64,000 bases of DNA from the NCBI RefSeq assembly GCF_045863935.1, contig NZ_BTVP01000011.1, forward strand, positions 1 through 64,000, given 5' to 3'. Shown here one piece after another: positions 35,636 to 45,700 of this stretch. Source of the DNA: Parvibaculum sp045863935. GTDB lineage: Bacteria > Pseudomonadota > Alphaproteobacteria > Parvibaculales > Parvibaculaceae. The position numbers and the translations under genes were made by a program. Under the pieces are notes generated by a model that saw nothing but the letters and a program-made list of their open reading frames with translations, was not told where the DNA came from and did no database searches. The first letter of the stretch is position 1, and each line of letters opens with the position of its first letter.

Positions 35636-36762
35636 ATCGCTTCCGCTTTCTTGAGGCCCGCGACATCGCCGTCGGAGAAGCCCCAGTCCTTCAACGCGCT
35701 TTCGGTGTGTTCGCCGATGGTGGGCGCGGGGCCTTGAATCTTCGATTCCGTGCGCGAGAAGCGCGGCGCGATATTGGGCTGCGCCACGCCGTCGATCTCG
35801 ACGATGGTCTGGCGCGCCTTGTTATGCGGATGGTCGATCGCTTCCTTGATCGACAGAACCGGCGCGAAGCAGATGTCGGTGCCTTCCATGATCTCGCACC
35901 ATTCGTCGCGCGTCTTTGTCTTGAAGACCTCCGCGATCTTCTTCTTCATGGCGGGCCATTGCGCGCGGTCCATCTGCGCATCCCAGAGGCCGTCGGTGAG
36001 GCCCGCCTTCTCGCGCAGGATGGCGTAGAACTGCGGCTCAATGGAGCCGATGGAAATCCATTGCCCGTCCTTCGTCTCGTAGGTGTCGTAGAAATGCGCG
36101 CCGCCATCGAGCATGTTCGTGCCATGCGGCTCCTGCCACATGCCGGACGCCGTGAAGCCATAGAACATGGCCATGAGCGAGGTCGCGCCATCCGTCATGG
36201 CGGCATCGACGACCTGGCCCTTGCCGCTGCGCTGCGCTTCCACGAGCGCGGCCAGCATGCCCATCGCCAGGTAGAGCGCGCCACCACCGAAGTCGCCGAC
36301 GAGGTTCAGAGGCGGAACGGGCTTCTCGCCCGGACGGCCGATGGCGTGCAGCGCGCCGGTGAGCGAGATGTAGTTGATGTCGTGGCCGGCGGCATTCGCC
36401 AGCGGGCCGGTCTGGCCCCAGCCAGTCATGCGGCCGTAAACGAGCTTCGGATTGCGCTTGAGGCAGACATCGGGCCCAAGGCCGAGCCGCTCCATAACGC
36501 CTGGACGGAAACCTTCCTGCAGGATGTCTGCCTTTTCGATCAACTTGAGGCACGCCTCGACCGACTCGGGTTTCTTGAGGTCGAGCGCGACCGAGCGGCG
36601 GCCACGCGATCCGATGTCGTATTTGGAGCCGCCGCGCGCGCCCTTGCGGTCGATACGGATAATGTCGGCGCCCATGTCCGAAAGCAGCATGGCGCAGAAC
36701 GGGCCCGGACCGATGCCCGCAAATTCGACGATCCTGATACCGCTAAGGGGTCCGCTTCCCAT
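35632..36762 (-). CDS. Alpha-methylacyl-CoA racemase (CaiB/BaiF family)
   Basis: The 376-residue CoA-transferase-fold protein opens PLSGIRIVEFAGIGPGPFCAMLLSDMGADIIRID. His127 (GHDINY) and Asp157 (GDFGGG) match the catalytic His126/Asp156 of mycobacterial MCR, so a racemase is more likely than a CoA transferase. It converts (R)- to (S)-2-methylacyl-CoA in branched-chain fatty acid degradation. It overlaps the histidine phosphatase gene by 4 bases. The ATG at 36762 has GGAG upstream. Confidence 0.88.
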   Translation of the reverse strand: MGSGPLSGIRIVEFAGIGPGPFCAMLLSDMGADIIRIDRKGARGGSKYDIGSRGRRSVALDLKKPESVEACLKLIEKADILQEGFRPGVMERLGLGPDVCLKRNPKLVYGRMTGWGQTGPLANAAGHDINYISLTGALHAIGRPGEKPVPPLNLVGDFGGGALYLAMGMLAALVEAQRSGKGQVVDAAMTDGATSLMAMFYGFTASGMWQEPHGTNMLDGGAHFYDTYETKDGQWISIGSIEPQFYAILREKAGLTDGLWDAQMDRAQWPAMKKKIAEVFKTKTRDEWCEIMEGTDICFAPVLSIKEAIDHPHNKARQTIVEIDGVAQPNIAPRFSRTESKIQGPAPTIGEHTESALKDWGFSDGDVAGLKKAEAI

Positions 36763-36919
36763 CTCTTCGCTCCCGTTAAGTCAGCCATTGCATGGCGTTG
36801 CTGTTCGTTGCCAGATTTGTACAGCTTGCCGGATGGCACGTAAACGCCGGGAGGCCAGCTTCCGATCTGACGCAGCGTCCCGCTTGCGCCCGGAGAAAGG
36901 CGACCTTACAAACCGGTGC

Positions 36920-38476
36920 ATGGTCATGCCCGCTCCCTCCATCGCCCGTGGCTATTCGGGCGAAGCCAGCCCCGAACGTTTCAACATCGCGCGCTATTGC
37001 CTGGCGCGCGGCGCCGCCACCACGCCCGGCAAGACGGCGCTCGTCGTCGTCGCAAACGCCGATGCGTCCCTCGATGAGGCTGAGCGCTGGACCTATGGCG
37101 AACTCGACGATGCGGTACGCCGCGTGGCTGCTGGCCTGCTTGCCGAGGGATTCCGGCCCGGCGACCGGATAATGATCCGTATGCCGAATACGTCGGAATA
37201 TGCATTGATGTTTTTCGGCGCATTGGCGGCGGGGATCGTTCCCCTGCCCTCATCCTCCCAACTCACGCCCGCCGAAGCCGATTTCCTGCTTTCCGATTCA
37301 GCGGCGAGCGCCGTTGCGCTGGCGCCGGGCATGAGCGTGACGGCCGAAGGTGTGCGCGTCTTCGATGGGGCGGCGATTGCAAAGCTGCGGCGGCATGAGC
37401 CCCTGCCGGGCTATGCGGACACAGCGGCGAACGACCCGGCCTTTCTCGTCTACACATCGGGCACCAGCGGACGGCCCAAAGGCGTTCTGCATGCGCATCG
37501 CAGCGCGTGGGGCCGCAGGCCCATGTATCGCGGGTGGTACGGCATGGAGGCGGACGACGTGATGCTCCATGCCGGCGCTTTCAACTGGACCTATACGCTC
37601 GGCGTCGGCCTCACGGACCCCTGGGCGAATGGTGCGACGACCGTTCTCTACAATGGCGAGAAGGACGTGCAGGTCTGGCCGAAGCTGATGGAGAAGACGC
37701 GTGCAACGCTCTTCGCCGCCGTGCCGACCCTTTACCGCCAGGTGCTGAAATATTGCGACCTTGCCGCTCATGACCTCTCCTCGCTCCGGCATGGCCTGAC
37801 GGCGGGCGAGGTCTTGTCGCCCGCGCTTCTTGATCACTGGCGCGAGGCAACCGGCAAGGAACTCTACGAGGCACTCGGCATGAGCGAGTGCTCGACCTAT
37901 GTCTCGACGGGACCGGGCATGGCAATCCGGCCGGGCAGTCCCGGCAAACCGCAGCCGGGACGATGCGTGGCGGCGCTGCCCGTCGAGGGCGGAACGGAGC
38001 CTCTACCCGCCAGCGAGACCGGGCTCCTTGCGGTTCACCGGTCCGACCCCGGCCTCATGCTCGGTTACTGGCGCCGCGCCGACGAGGAGGCGGAAGTCTA
38101 TCGCGGGGAATGGTTCGTCGGTGGCGATCTCGCGAGCTTCGATGCCGACGGATACATGTGGTACCACGGCCGTGCCGATGATCTCATGAACGCGATGGGG
38201 TATCGGGTGTCGCCGCAGGAAGTCGAAGCAGCGCTCGCGAGCCATCCGGATGTTCAGGAAGTCGCCGTGACGGAGCTTCACGTTCGCGAGGATGTCAGCA
38301 TCGTCGCCGCTTTCGTCGTACCGAAGGAAGCGAGCGAACCGGATGCGTCGTCGATCCTGAAATGGGCGGCAGACCGCCTCGCCGCTTACAAATGCCCGCG
38401 CGAGGTCATCTTCGTGGAAAGCCTGCCACGGACGGCGAACGGCAAGGTGATGCGCCGCGCGCTCGCCAAGGGCTAG
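36920..38476 (+). CDS. AMP-forming acyl-CoA ligase, copy B
   Basis: The 518-residue ligase has the nucleotide loop YTSGTSGRPKG (178–188), then LHAHRS, EALGMSECSTY, GDLASFDADGYMWYHGRADDLMNAMGYRVSP, and the C-terminal Lys RTANGKVMRRAL. It belongs with acetyl-, benzoyl- or 4-hydroxybenzoate-CoA ligase-like enzymes. The start at 36920 (ATG GTC ATG) is chosen because upstream codons are antisense to the racemase; there is no clear ribosome site. It is divergent from the racemase gene. Confidence 0.87.
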   Translation: MVMPAPSIARGYSGEASPERFNIARYCLARGAATTPGKTALVVVANADASLDEAERWTYGELDDAVRRVAAGLLAEGFRPGDRIMIRMPNTSEYALMFFGALAAGIVPLPSSSQLTPAEADFLLSDSAASAVALAPGMSVTAEGVRVFDGAAIAKLRRHEPLPGYADTAANDPAFLVYTSGTSGRPKGVLHAHRSAWGRRPMYRGWYGMEADDVMLHAGAFNWTYTLGVGLTDPWANGATTVLYNGEKDVQVWPKLMEKTRATLFAAVPTLYRQVLKYCDLAAHDLSSLRHGLTAGEVLSPALLDHWREATGKELYEALGMSECSTYVSTGPGMAIRPGSPGKPQPGRCVAALPVEGGTEPLPASETGLLAVHRSDPGLMLGYWRRADEEAEVYRGEWFVGGDLASFDADGYMWYHGRADDLMNAMGYRVSPQEVEAALASHPDVQEVAVTELHVREDVSIVAAFVVPKEASEPDASSILKWAADRLAAYKCPREVIFVESLPRTANGKVMRRALAKG

Positions 38477-38477
38477 A

Positions 38478-38675
38478 TCAGCGATCTGAGGGAACCGTTT
38501 CCGTGCTCGCTGCCAGAGGAGCGGCGTTCGCGTCCGGGGTCGCCTCGGCGGCGAAGGTCACTTCCACCTGGCGGACGCGGTCGACAAGCGCCACCGTCGC
38601 GGCGACGGGGTTCGCATCGAGCGCCCATACGCAGACAAAAAAGCCGACGATGACACCGACCAGAAAGTTGGACAT
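38478..38675 (-). CDS. Small single-TM protein, putP-flanking copy 2
   Basis: The 65-residue product starts MSNFLVGVIVGFFVCVWALDANP, a membrane helix. A hydrophilic tail of about 40 residues follows. The first 25 residues resemble the protein encoded at 40370–40642 (…GFVLGFLACVWTYGLDP). It lies 99 bp downstream of the symporter on the same strand. No clear ribosome site at good spacing (GAGGAGG is 14 bases away). Function is unknown. Confidence 0.55.
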   Translation of the reverse strand: MSNFLVGVIVGFFVCVWALDANPVAATVALVDRVRQVEVTFAAEATPDANAAPLAASTETVPSDR

Positions 38676-38774
38676 GACGGCCCGGGACCTCCTCGCCCCT
38701 CGAAGTCGCGTCGAATCAGTGGAACAAGGGTGCGGAGGAGAAAGGTAAAAAACAAGCAAAATCAATGGCTTGTG

Positions 38775-40253
38775 TCAAAACGGGACGTTTTGAGGTCTAG
38801 TCTTCGCGGCCTGTCGGTGCATCGCGACGAGCGCCTCTTCCGGCGCCTTCCCCAGCAGGCTGACAGCGAGAATGCCTGCGCTCGCGACGAAAAATCCGGG
38901 AAGAATTTCATAGATGTCGAAGAGTCCGCCCGATAGCTGCTTCCAGACGATCACCGTGACGGCACCGGCGATCATGCCTGCGAGCGCTCCATTGCGCGTC
39001 ATGCGCGACCAGAAGAGAGAGAAGAGGACGACGGGACCGAACGCCGCACCGAATCCTGCCCATGCATACGCGACGAGAGAAAGGACGGTACTGTCCTTGT
39101 CGAGGGCGAGAAAAAAAGCGGCGACGGAAATCACCAGGACCGAAAGACGCCCTACTCTGAGGAGTTCCTTGGCCTCCGCGCGGGGACGCAGAAGCCGCTT
39201 CCAGAAGTCTTCGGCGATGACGCTCGACGAGACGAGAAGCTGAGACGATACCGTGCTCATGATCGCAGCAAGCACCGCGGCGAGAAGCACGCCTGCAAGC
39301 CAGGGGCTGAAGAGTGCTTGCGACAAGGCAAGAAAAACCGTTTCCGGATTGTCGAGCGGTGCGGTGGCGAAATAACCGATGCCCGCGAGTCCCGTCGCAA
39401 TGGCACCGTAGAGCGCGAGCACCATCCATGTCATGCCGATCATCTGCGCCTGGGGCATATCGCGCTCGTCGCGAAGCGCCATGAAGCGCGCGAGAATGTG
39501 CGGCTGGCCGAAATAGCCAAGCCCCCAGGCCATGAGCGAGACGGCGCCGATGAATGTCGTGTCTTGGAAGGCATCGAACACGCCGGAAGGCGCAACCTCC
39601 ACCGTAGCCGTGAGCATCGCATCCCATCCCCCCATGGACGAGATGGCGACGGCCGGCACGATCATAAGCGCAAAGAACATCATGATGCCCTGAACCGTGT
39701 CGGTCCAGCAGACGCCGAGAAAGCCACCGATCGCCGTGTAGGAAAGGATGCTCGCCGTGCCGATGACGAGGGCGATGCGGTAGTCGAGGGCGAAGACCTG
39801 TTCGAAGAGAATGGCGCCCGAGACGAGACCGGCCGAAGTGTAGATCGTGAAGAAGATCAGGATGACGAATGCGCTCGCAACGCGAAGCACGCGGCTCTTG
39901 TCGGCAAAGCGGTTCTCGAAATAGTCCGGCATGGTGAGCGCGTCGCCCGCGATCTCGGTATACCGGCGCAAGCGCCGCGCAACGAAACGCCAGTTGAGAA
40001 GCGCGCCGGCGACGAGGCCGACGGCGATCCATATTTGATTGAGGCCAGAGGCATAGATAGCGCCGGGCAGACCGAGCATCAGCCAGCCACTCATGTCGGA
40101 GGCGCCTGCGGACAGCGCCGCGACGGTGCCGCCAAGCTGGCGTCCACCGAGAATGTAATCCTTGAGATTGGCGGTATAGCGATAGGCCGCGGCGCCGAGA
40201 CCGAGCATGGCGAGGAGGTAGACCGCGATGACGGTTCCGGATATTCCGGTCAT
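38775..40253 (-). CDS. Sodium:solute symporter, PutP-like
   Basis: The 492-residue SSS-family carrier has about 13 hydrophobic segments. Features include LKDYILGGRQLGGTVAALSAGASDMSGWLMLGLPGA (the PutP sodium-site region), LLAAVLAAIMSTVSSQLLVSSSVIAEDFW (the second Na site, Ser-Thr), and AYAWAGFGAAFGPVVLFSLFW. It resembles sodium/proline symporters most. The ATG at 40253 overlaps a short upstream ORF by 4 bases. Substrate not certain. Confidence 0.9.
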   Translation of the reverse strand: MTGISGTVIAVYLLAMLGLGAAAYRYTANLKDYILGGRQLGGTVAALSAGASDMSGWLMLGLPGAIYASGLNQIWIAVGLVAGALLNWRFVARRLRRYTEIAGDALTMPDYFENRFADKSRVLRVASAFVILIFFTIYTSAGLVSGAILFEQVFALDYRIALVIGTASILSYTAIGGFLGVCWTDTVQGIMMFFALMIVPAVAISSMGGWDAMLTATVEVAPSGVFDAFQDTTFIGAVSLMAWGLGYFGQPHILARFMALRDERDMPQAQMIGMTWMVLALYGAIATGLAGIGYFATAPLDNPETVFLALSQALFSPWLAGVLLAAVLAAIMSTVSSQLLVSSSVIAEDFWKRLLRPRAEAKELLRVGRLSVLVISVAAFFLALDKDSTVLSLVAYAWAGFGAAFGPVVLFSLFWSRMTRNGALAGMIAGAVTVIVWKQLSGGLFDIYEILPGFFVASAGILAVSLLGKAPEEALVAMHRQAAKTRPQNVPF

Positions 40254-40348
40254 CGCGCCGCTCTCGCCCAGGAAATGACGGAAAGGACGATCGCAAGCGC
40301 CGGAAGCGCCAGTACGATCCAGGTCCAGATTGTCAGTCCACCGATCAT
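40250..40348 (-). CDS. 32-residue membrane micropeptide coupled to the symporter
   Basis: A 33-codon ORF lies just before the symporter start. It encodes MIGGLTIWTWIVLALPALAI and then VLSVISWARAAR: one hydrophobic helix with a basic C-terminus. Its TGA overlaps the symporter ATG as ATGA, and GGGGGA precedes its own ATG (spacing of only 3–4 bases). Small accessory subunits of this size are known for other sodium symporters. I infer that it is such a subunit; direct similarity was not tested. Confidence 0.55.
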   Translation of the reverse strand: MIGGLTIWTWIVLALPALAIVLSVISWARAAR

Positions 40349-40369
40349 GTTCCCCCATGCGCGAGGGTG

Positions 40370-40642
40370 CTACATGACAGGCGGCCCTCCCTGCTGACTT
40401 AGCCAATAACCAATCGGATTTGCAAGCGTGTCTGCCGGGGGTTCCAGCGGTTTGACGCTGTGATATTGGCCGTACTGCCCCTTATGGCCGTAGCTCGAGT
40501 CGATGCGATATTCGTGCTGGACGTGCTCGCGCGCGACGGAAACCTTGCGGCCGAAGCTGAAGGCAGCCTGCATCGGATCCAGACCATAGGTCCAGACGCA
40601 AGCAAGGAAGCCCAGAACGAATCCGGCGACCAGTTTTCCCAC
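40370..40642 (-). CDS. Small single-TM protein, putP-flanking copy 1
   Basis: The 90-residue product begins with GTG at 40642 and AAGGAA upstream. It opens MGKLVAGFVLGFLACVWTYGLDP, a membrane helix. A hydrophilic tail rich in His, Tyr, Gly and Pro follows (YGHKGQYGQYHSVKPLEPP). Its N-terminal helix resembles the protein encoded beyond the symporter at 38478–38675, and it lies 21 bp upstream of the micropeptide. Probably part of the same transcript. Function unknown. Confidence 0.6.
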   Translation of the reverse strand: MGKLVAGFVLGFLACVWTYGLDPMQAAFSFGRKVSVAREHVQHEYRIDSSYGHKGQYGQYHSVKPLEPPADTLANPIGYWLSQQGGPPVM

Positions 40643-40735
40643 GTCGTTTTTCCTTCTGTCGCAAGTGCCGCAACATATGGAAAATCATGTGTGATTATAA
40701 TTAACAAACGGTTACCGTCTGTTGCGGCAGTTACG

Positions 40736-41515
40736 TCAGAGTGATTGCCCGTCGTCCGTCGTGAAGAGCGACCCCGTGATAAAGCGGCTGTGATCCGAGG
40801 CGAGGAGAAGCAACGTGCCGTCGAGATCCTCCTCGAGACCGAGCCGGCGGCGTGGCCAGGTCCTGATCTGCTTCTGTCCACCCTCGGATTTGAACCAGTC
40901 GGAATTGAGCTCGGTCTCGATAAAGCCCGGGCACATGGCATTGACGTTGATCTGGTGACGCGCCCATTCCTTGGCCAGCGACTTCGTCATCATTCCGATC
41001 GCTGCCTTCGTCATGCAATAGATCGTGAGGCCCGGCAGGACCGTATGCGCGCCGATGGAGGCAATGTTGATGATACGTCCTCCTTGTCCGCGCGCGATCA
41101 TGGAACGGCCGGCCGCCTGCGCCATGAAGAAGGCACCGCGCACATTCGTGTCGAACATCGTGTCGAAGCCTTCGGGCGTCACGTCGGCTGGAAGTGCCTG
41201 CACGTTCATGCCGGCATTGTTGACGAGGATATCGAGCGGCCCGAGATCTCCTTCGACCGTCGCAACACAATCCGAGATGCTTTGCGTGTCCGTGACGTCG
41301 AGCGCGACGGCGGCGACGGCGCCGCCCATGGCCTCGATTTCCTGCTTGAGGGTCTGGAGGCGATCGCCGCGCCGCCCGGTGATTGCGACCTTCGCGCCCG
41401 CCTTTGCGAGAATCAGGGAAAACCGGCGGCCAAGCCCGCTGGTAGCACCCGTGATGAGCGCGACCTTGCCCGTCAAATCGTAGCTCGGCAGCGTGATTTC
41501 CGTCGCGTCGGCCAT
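40736..41515 (-). CDS. Short-chain dehydrogenase/reductase
   Basis: The 259-residue SDR has the cofactor motif TGATSGLG (TGxxxGxG), NNAG (LVNNAGMN), catalytic Ser in NIASIGAH, and YxxxK as YCMTK. The C-terminal PGFIETE is present. An Arg–Arg pair after strand 2 (ITGRRGDR) suggests NADPH. Substrate unknown. The ATG at 41515 gives the typical short N-terminus; upstream codons lack similarity. Divergent from the FrnE gene. Confidence 0.88.
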   Translation of the reverse strand: MADATEITLPSYDLTGKVALITGATSGLGRRFSLILAKAGAKVAITGRRGDRLQTLKQEIEAMGGAVAAVALDVTDTQSISDCVATVEGDLGPLDILVNNAGMNVQALPADVTPEGFDTMFDTNVRGAFFMAQAAGRSMIARGQGGRIINIASIGAHTVLPGLTIYCMTKAAIGMMTKSLAKEWARHQINVNAMCPGFIETELNSDWFKSEGGQKQIRTWPRRRLGLEEDLDGTLLLLASDHSRFITGSLFTTDDGQSL

Positions 41516-41671
41516 GTGAAATCCGTCCCCTCTTATCCAGTTGATTTTGCGCGGGTTTTCGCGGCAGCGGCATCCTAGAAGCAGGTTGCTCTCCGTCAAG
41601 CCGCCGCGCGGCTTGCCCCGCACCGCCCTGCGTCCCCATAATCGGCACCGCAACACGGAAGGGAGGCCGCA

Positions 41672-42325
41672 ATGCAGCTCGACGTCGTCTCCGATACAGT
41701 CTGCCCCTGGTGCTACATCGGCAAGAAGCGCCTCGATCAGGCGCTTGCCATGCATGGCGGCGACGGCATCACACTTGCCTGGCGGCCTTTCCAGCTCGAC
41801 GCCTCGATCCCGGAAGGCGGCGTCGACCGCAAGGCCTACATGGAAAAGAAATTCGGCGCGGAACGCGCAAAGACGGTCGGCAACACGATCCGCGAGCTTG
41901 GCGAAGCGGCCGGCATCACATTCCGCTTCGACAGGATCGAACGTTCACCCAACACGCTCGACAGCCACCGGCTGGTCCGTTGGGCCGGCACGGCCGGATG
42001 CCAGAACGAGATGGTCGATATTCTGTTCCGCCGTTACTTCGAAGACGGGGAGGATGTCGGTTCGCACGCTATCCTGCTCGATGCAGCGAACGAAGCCGGG
42101 ATGGATGTCGATATCGTCCGCGATCTTCTGCAGAAAGACGCCGACAAGGAACTGATCCGCCGTGAAGATGCGATGGCGCGTCAGATGGGTATTCAGGGCG
42201 TGCCGAGTTTCGTCATCAACTCTCAATGGGTGATGGTCGGCGCGCAGGAACCCGAAACACTGGTCAGGATGTTCGACAAGTTGCTCGCGCGTGAAGCTGA
42301 GGAAGCCGAGGCGGCAACCAGCTAG
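41672..42325 (+). CDS. DsbA-family oxidoreductase (FrnE-like)
   Basis: The 217-residue cytoplasmic thioredoxin-fold protein begins LDVVSDTVCPWCYIGKKRL with an active-site CPWC. It has the FrnE-type helical insert and the GIQGVPSFVIN cis-Pro loop. FrnE-like proteins act in oxidative-stress handling or as polyketide isomerases (2-hydroxychromene-2-carboxylate-isomerase relatives). No signal peptide. GGGAGG lies before the ATG. Confidence 0.88.
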   Translation: MQLDVVSDTVCPWCYIGKKRLDQALAMHGGDGITLAWRPFQLDASIPEGGVDRKAYMEKKFGAERAKTVGNTIRELGEAAGITFRFDRIERSPNTLDSHRLVRWAGTAGCQNEMVDILFRRYFEDGEDVGSHAILLDAANEAGMDVDIVRDLLQKDADKELIRREDAMARQMGIQGVPSFVINSQWVMVGAQEPETLVRMFDKLLAREAEEAEAATS

Positions 42326-42349
42326 CCGCATCTTTTTTGGGGGATCAAC

Positions 42350-42793
42350 ATGACATCGCAACTCTCGCCGCTCGGGCGGCAACTCATCCTGCTTGGCATG
42401 ATCCTCTTCATGCTGGGCCTGCTCACCGGTTTCGTCTCAGGTGCCTTCGCCAATCCGCGCATGGGACTTTCGGCCCATCTCGAAGGGCTGATGAACGGCA
42501 CTTTCCTCGCGGTGCTTGGCCTCTTCTGGCATCACCTGGCGCTCGCGCGCGGCGTTCTGCTTTTCGCGTTCTGGATGGTCGTCTACGCGGCCTATGCAAA
42601 CTGGCTTGGCGTCCTGCTCGGCGGTATCTGGGGCGCCGGCGGCTCGATGATGCCGATCTCGGCGAATGGTCTCATGGGCAGCAGCTTTCAGGAGGGTGTG
42701 ATTGCCTTCCTGCTGATCACGATCTCCGGCGCCATGGTGATCGGCGTCGCCCTCGTGATCTGGGGACTGTGGCGAGCGAAGCCGCAAGGCTGA
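42350..42793 (+). CDS. Hydroxylaminobenzene mutase-like membrane isomerase
   Basis: The 147-residue protein has four hydrophobic segments and the conserved SGAFANPRMGLSAHLEGLMNGTFL, which matches the Hab-type hydroxylaminobenzene mutases (HabA/HabB). Those enzymes rearrange N-phenylhydroxylamine to aminophenols in nitroarene degradation. A His in AHLEG and His-His in FWHHLAL are conspicuous; related membrane isomerases use heme. No other nitroarene genes are close, although an Old Yellow Enzyme and an NMO lie elsewhere in the window. It starts 25 bp after the FrnE gene. Confidence 0.7.
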   Translation: MTSQLSPLGRQLILLGMILFMLGLLTGFVSGAFANPRMGLSAHLEGLMNGTFLAVLGLFWHHLALARGVLLFAFWMVVYAAYANWLGVLLGGIWGAGGSMMPISANGLMGSSFQEGVIAFLLITISGAMVIGVALVIWGLWRAKPQG

Positions 42794-42794
42794 C

Positions 42795-45700
42795 TTACGC
42801 TGCCTTCGTCTGACCGGCGAGCTTCGCGAGTGTGCTCATGAGCCGGTATGCGCCCGTGAGACGTTCCGCGGGCGTTTCCCAATCGCGCTTGAAGACGAGC
42901 TTGTGGTCCGGGCGGAGTTTCGCTTTGCCACGCTCGTCGTTGATGAGTTCGACAAGAGCCGCTGGATTAGGGAAGGTGTTGTCGCGCAGTGTCAGCACGA
43001 TGCCCTTGGGGCCTGCCTCGATCTTCTCGACGTTGGCCGAGCGGCACAGCCCCTTGATTTCGACAATCTTCAGCAGGAACTCGACCTCCTCAGGGAGCTT
43101 GCCGAAGCGATCGATGAGCTCCGCGGCAAAGCCGTCGATTTCGGCTCTCGTCTCGACGTCGGACAGACGCCGGTAGAGCGCCATGCGGGCATCGAGGTCG
43201 GGGACATAATTGTCGGGAATGAGAACGGGCGTGCCCACATTGATCTGTGGCGACCAGTGGCCGTCCTCTTCCTCGCCGGTGCCGCGCATGGAGGCAACGG
43301 CTTCTTCGAGCATCTCCTGATAGAGCTCGTAACCGACTTCACGGATATGACCCGATTGCTCGTCGCCGAGCAGATTGCCCGCGCCGCGAATGTCGAGATC
43401 GTGGCTGGCAAGCGAGAAACCCGCGCCGAGCGAGTCGAGAGATTGCAGCACACGTAGCCGTCTTTCGGCGCCGGGCGTCAAGGTCCGGTGCGGCGGGACG
43501 GTCAGATAGGCATAGGCACGCGCCTTGGAACGCCCCACTCGCCCGCGCAACTGATAAAGCTGCGACAGGCCGAACATGTCGGCGCGATGAACGACAAGCG
43601 TATTTGCTGTCGGAATATCGAGCCCGGACTCCACGATCGTCGTCGAGACGAGGACGTCGTATTTGCCGTCATAGAAGGCGGTCATCTTGTCTTCGATCTC
43701 GCCTGCCGCCATCTGTCCGTGCGCGGAGATGAACTTGATTTCCGGCACGTATTGGCGAAGGAACTCCTCCGCGTCACCGAGATCGGCGATGCGCGGTACG
43801 ACATAGAAGCTTTGTCCGCCGCGATAATGCTCGCGCAGCAAGGCCTCGCGCACGACTACGGAATCGAAAGGCGAGACATAGGTGCGCACGGCCAACCGGT
43901 CTACCGGCGGTGTGGCGATGATCGAGAGTTCACGCACGCCCGAAAGCGCGAGTTGCAATGTGCGCGGGATCGGCGTTGCGGTCAGGGTCAGCACATGAAC
44001 TTCGGCCCGCAGCTTCTTCAATTGTTCTTTGTGAACGACGCCGAAGTGCTGCTCCTCGTCGACGATGACGAGACCGAGATTGCGGAACTTCACCTGCTTT
44101 CCGAGAAGCGCGTGTGTTCCGATCACGATATCGATATCGCCACTTGCAAGCCCTTCTTTCGCTTCCGCCATATCCTTCGCGGAGACGAGGCGTGACATCT
44201 GGCGGACCTTGACGGGAAGACCCTGAAAACGCGTGGCGAAGGTTCGGTAGTGCTGGCGGGCAAGAAGCGTGGTCGGCACGATAACCGCCACCTGATAGCC
44301 AGCCATGGCGGCGACGAATGCCGAACGAAGCGCAACTTCCGTCTTGCCAAAGCCGACATCGCCGCAAACAAGCCGGTCCATCGGACGTCCGCGCGCAAGG
44401 TCTTCGAGCACCGCTTCGATGGCCTGAAGCTGATCGTCCGTTTCCGTGAACGGAAAACGCGCGCAGAACTCGTCGTAGGAGCCCGGCTGCGGCTCGATCT
44501 TCGGTGCGCTCTTGAGCTCGCGCGCGGCCGCGATGCGGATGAGTTCACCCGCCATCTCGCGGATGCGCTCCTTCAGGCGTGCCTTGCGCGCCTGCCACCC
44601 TGTGCCGCCGAGCCTGTCGAGCTGTGCATCGCTCTCGTCGGCGCCATAGCGCGACAGGAGTTCGATGTTCTCGACCGGCAGGTAGAGCTTGTCTCCACCG
44701 TGATAGACCAGCAGCAAGCAGTCATGCGGCGCGCCCATGACGTCGATTGTCTGCAGGCGCTCGAAGCGGCCAATGCCGTGATCGACATGAACGACGAGAT
44801 CGCCGGGGCTCAGGCTTGTCGCTTCGGTGAGGAAGTTTTCCGCGCGCTTCTTCCGCCGTTGACGGATGAGTCTGTCGCCGAGGACATCCTGTTCGCCGAT
44901 GACGGCAATCTCGTCTGTCTCAAACCCCGTCTCGATACCGAGAACAATCAGTGAAACAACGTGTTTGTTAACGGCGTTAACATCTTTCCAGTTATCGGCA
45001 ATGAGAACATTTCCGATACCGTGATCGCCGAGAACTTGCTGAAGCCGGTCGCGCGACCCCTCGCTCCAACTCGCAATGACGACACGCTTCCCCGACTTCC
45101 GAAGGCCCGCTATATGGCCGCCGAGAACCTCGAAGATGTTCACGCCTTCCTGGGAGCGTTCTGGCGCAAAGCTCCGGCCCTGCCGGCCGCCGAGATTGAT
45201 GCCTGCACCTTCAGGCACGCTGAACGGGGAAAGAGCGCGCACGCGCCGTTCGTCCGTCAGCGTCTTCCATTCATCGCTCGTCAGGTAGAGCGCTTCGGGT
45301 GGCAGCGGCTTGTAACTCGGCGCATCCGTCGCGAGCTTTGCGTCACGCGCCGTCTTTCGTGCTTCCGCTCGCGCCTCGTAGTAATCGTCGATCAGTTCAA
45401 GACGGGCATCCCTTGCCTCCTCTACCTGAGCATCGAGCGTGAGAAGCGCGCCGGGTACATAGTCAAAAACAGTTTCGAGCTTTTCGTGAAAGAGCGGCAG
45501 CCAATGCTCCATGCCCGCATGCTTGCGGCCCTGGCTTACTGCCTCGTATAGCGGATCGCCGTCGGTCACCGCACCGAGCCGCGAAACATATGCCGCGCGG
45601 AAGCGGCGGATCGTCTCGCTCTCGAGGTGAATTTCGCTTGCAGGAACAAGTTCGATGCCTTTGAGCTGGCCGACGGTCCGCTGCGTCGCCGCGTCGAAAG

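Noticed and set aside
39318..40397. Open frame of 359 codons opposite the symporter
   Set aside because: Charged low-complexity product, no ribosome site, antisense to a clear membrane protein.
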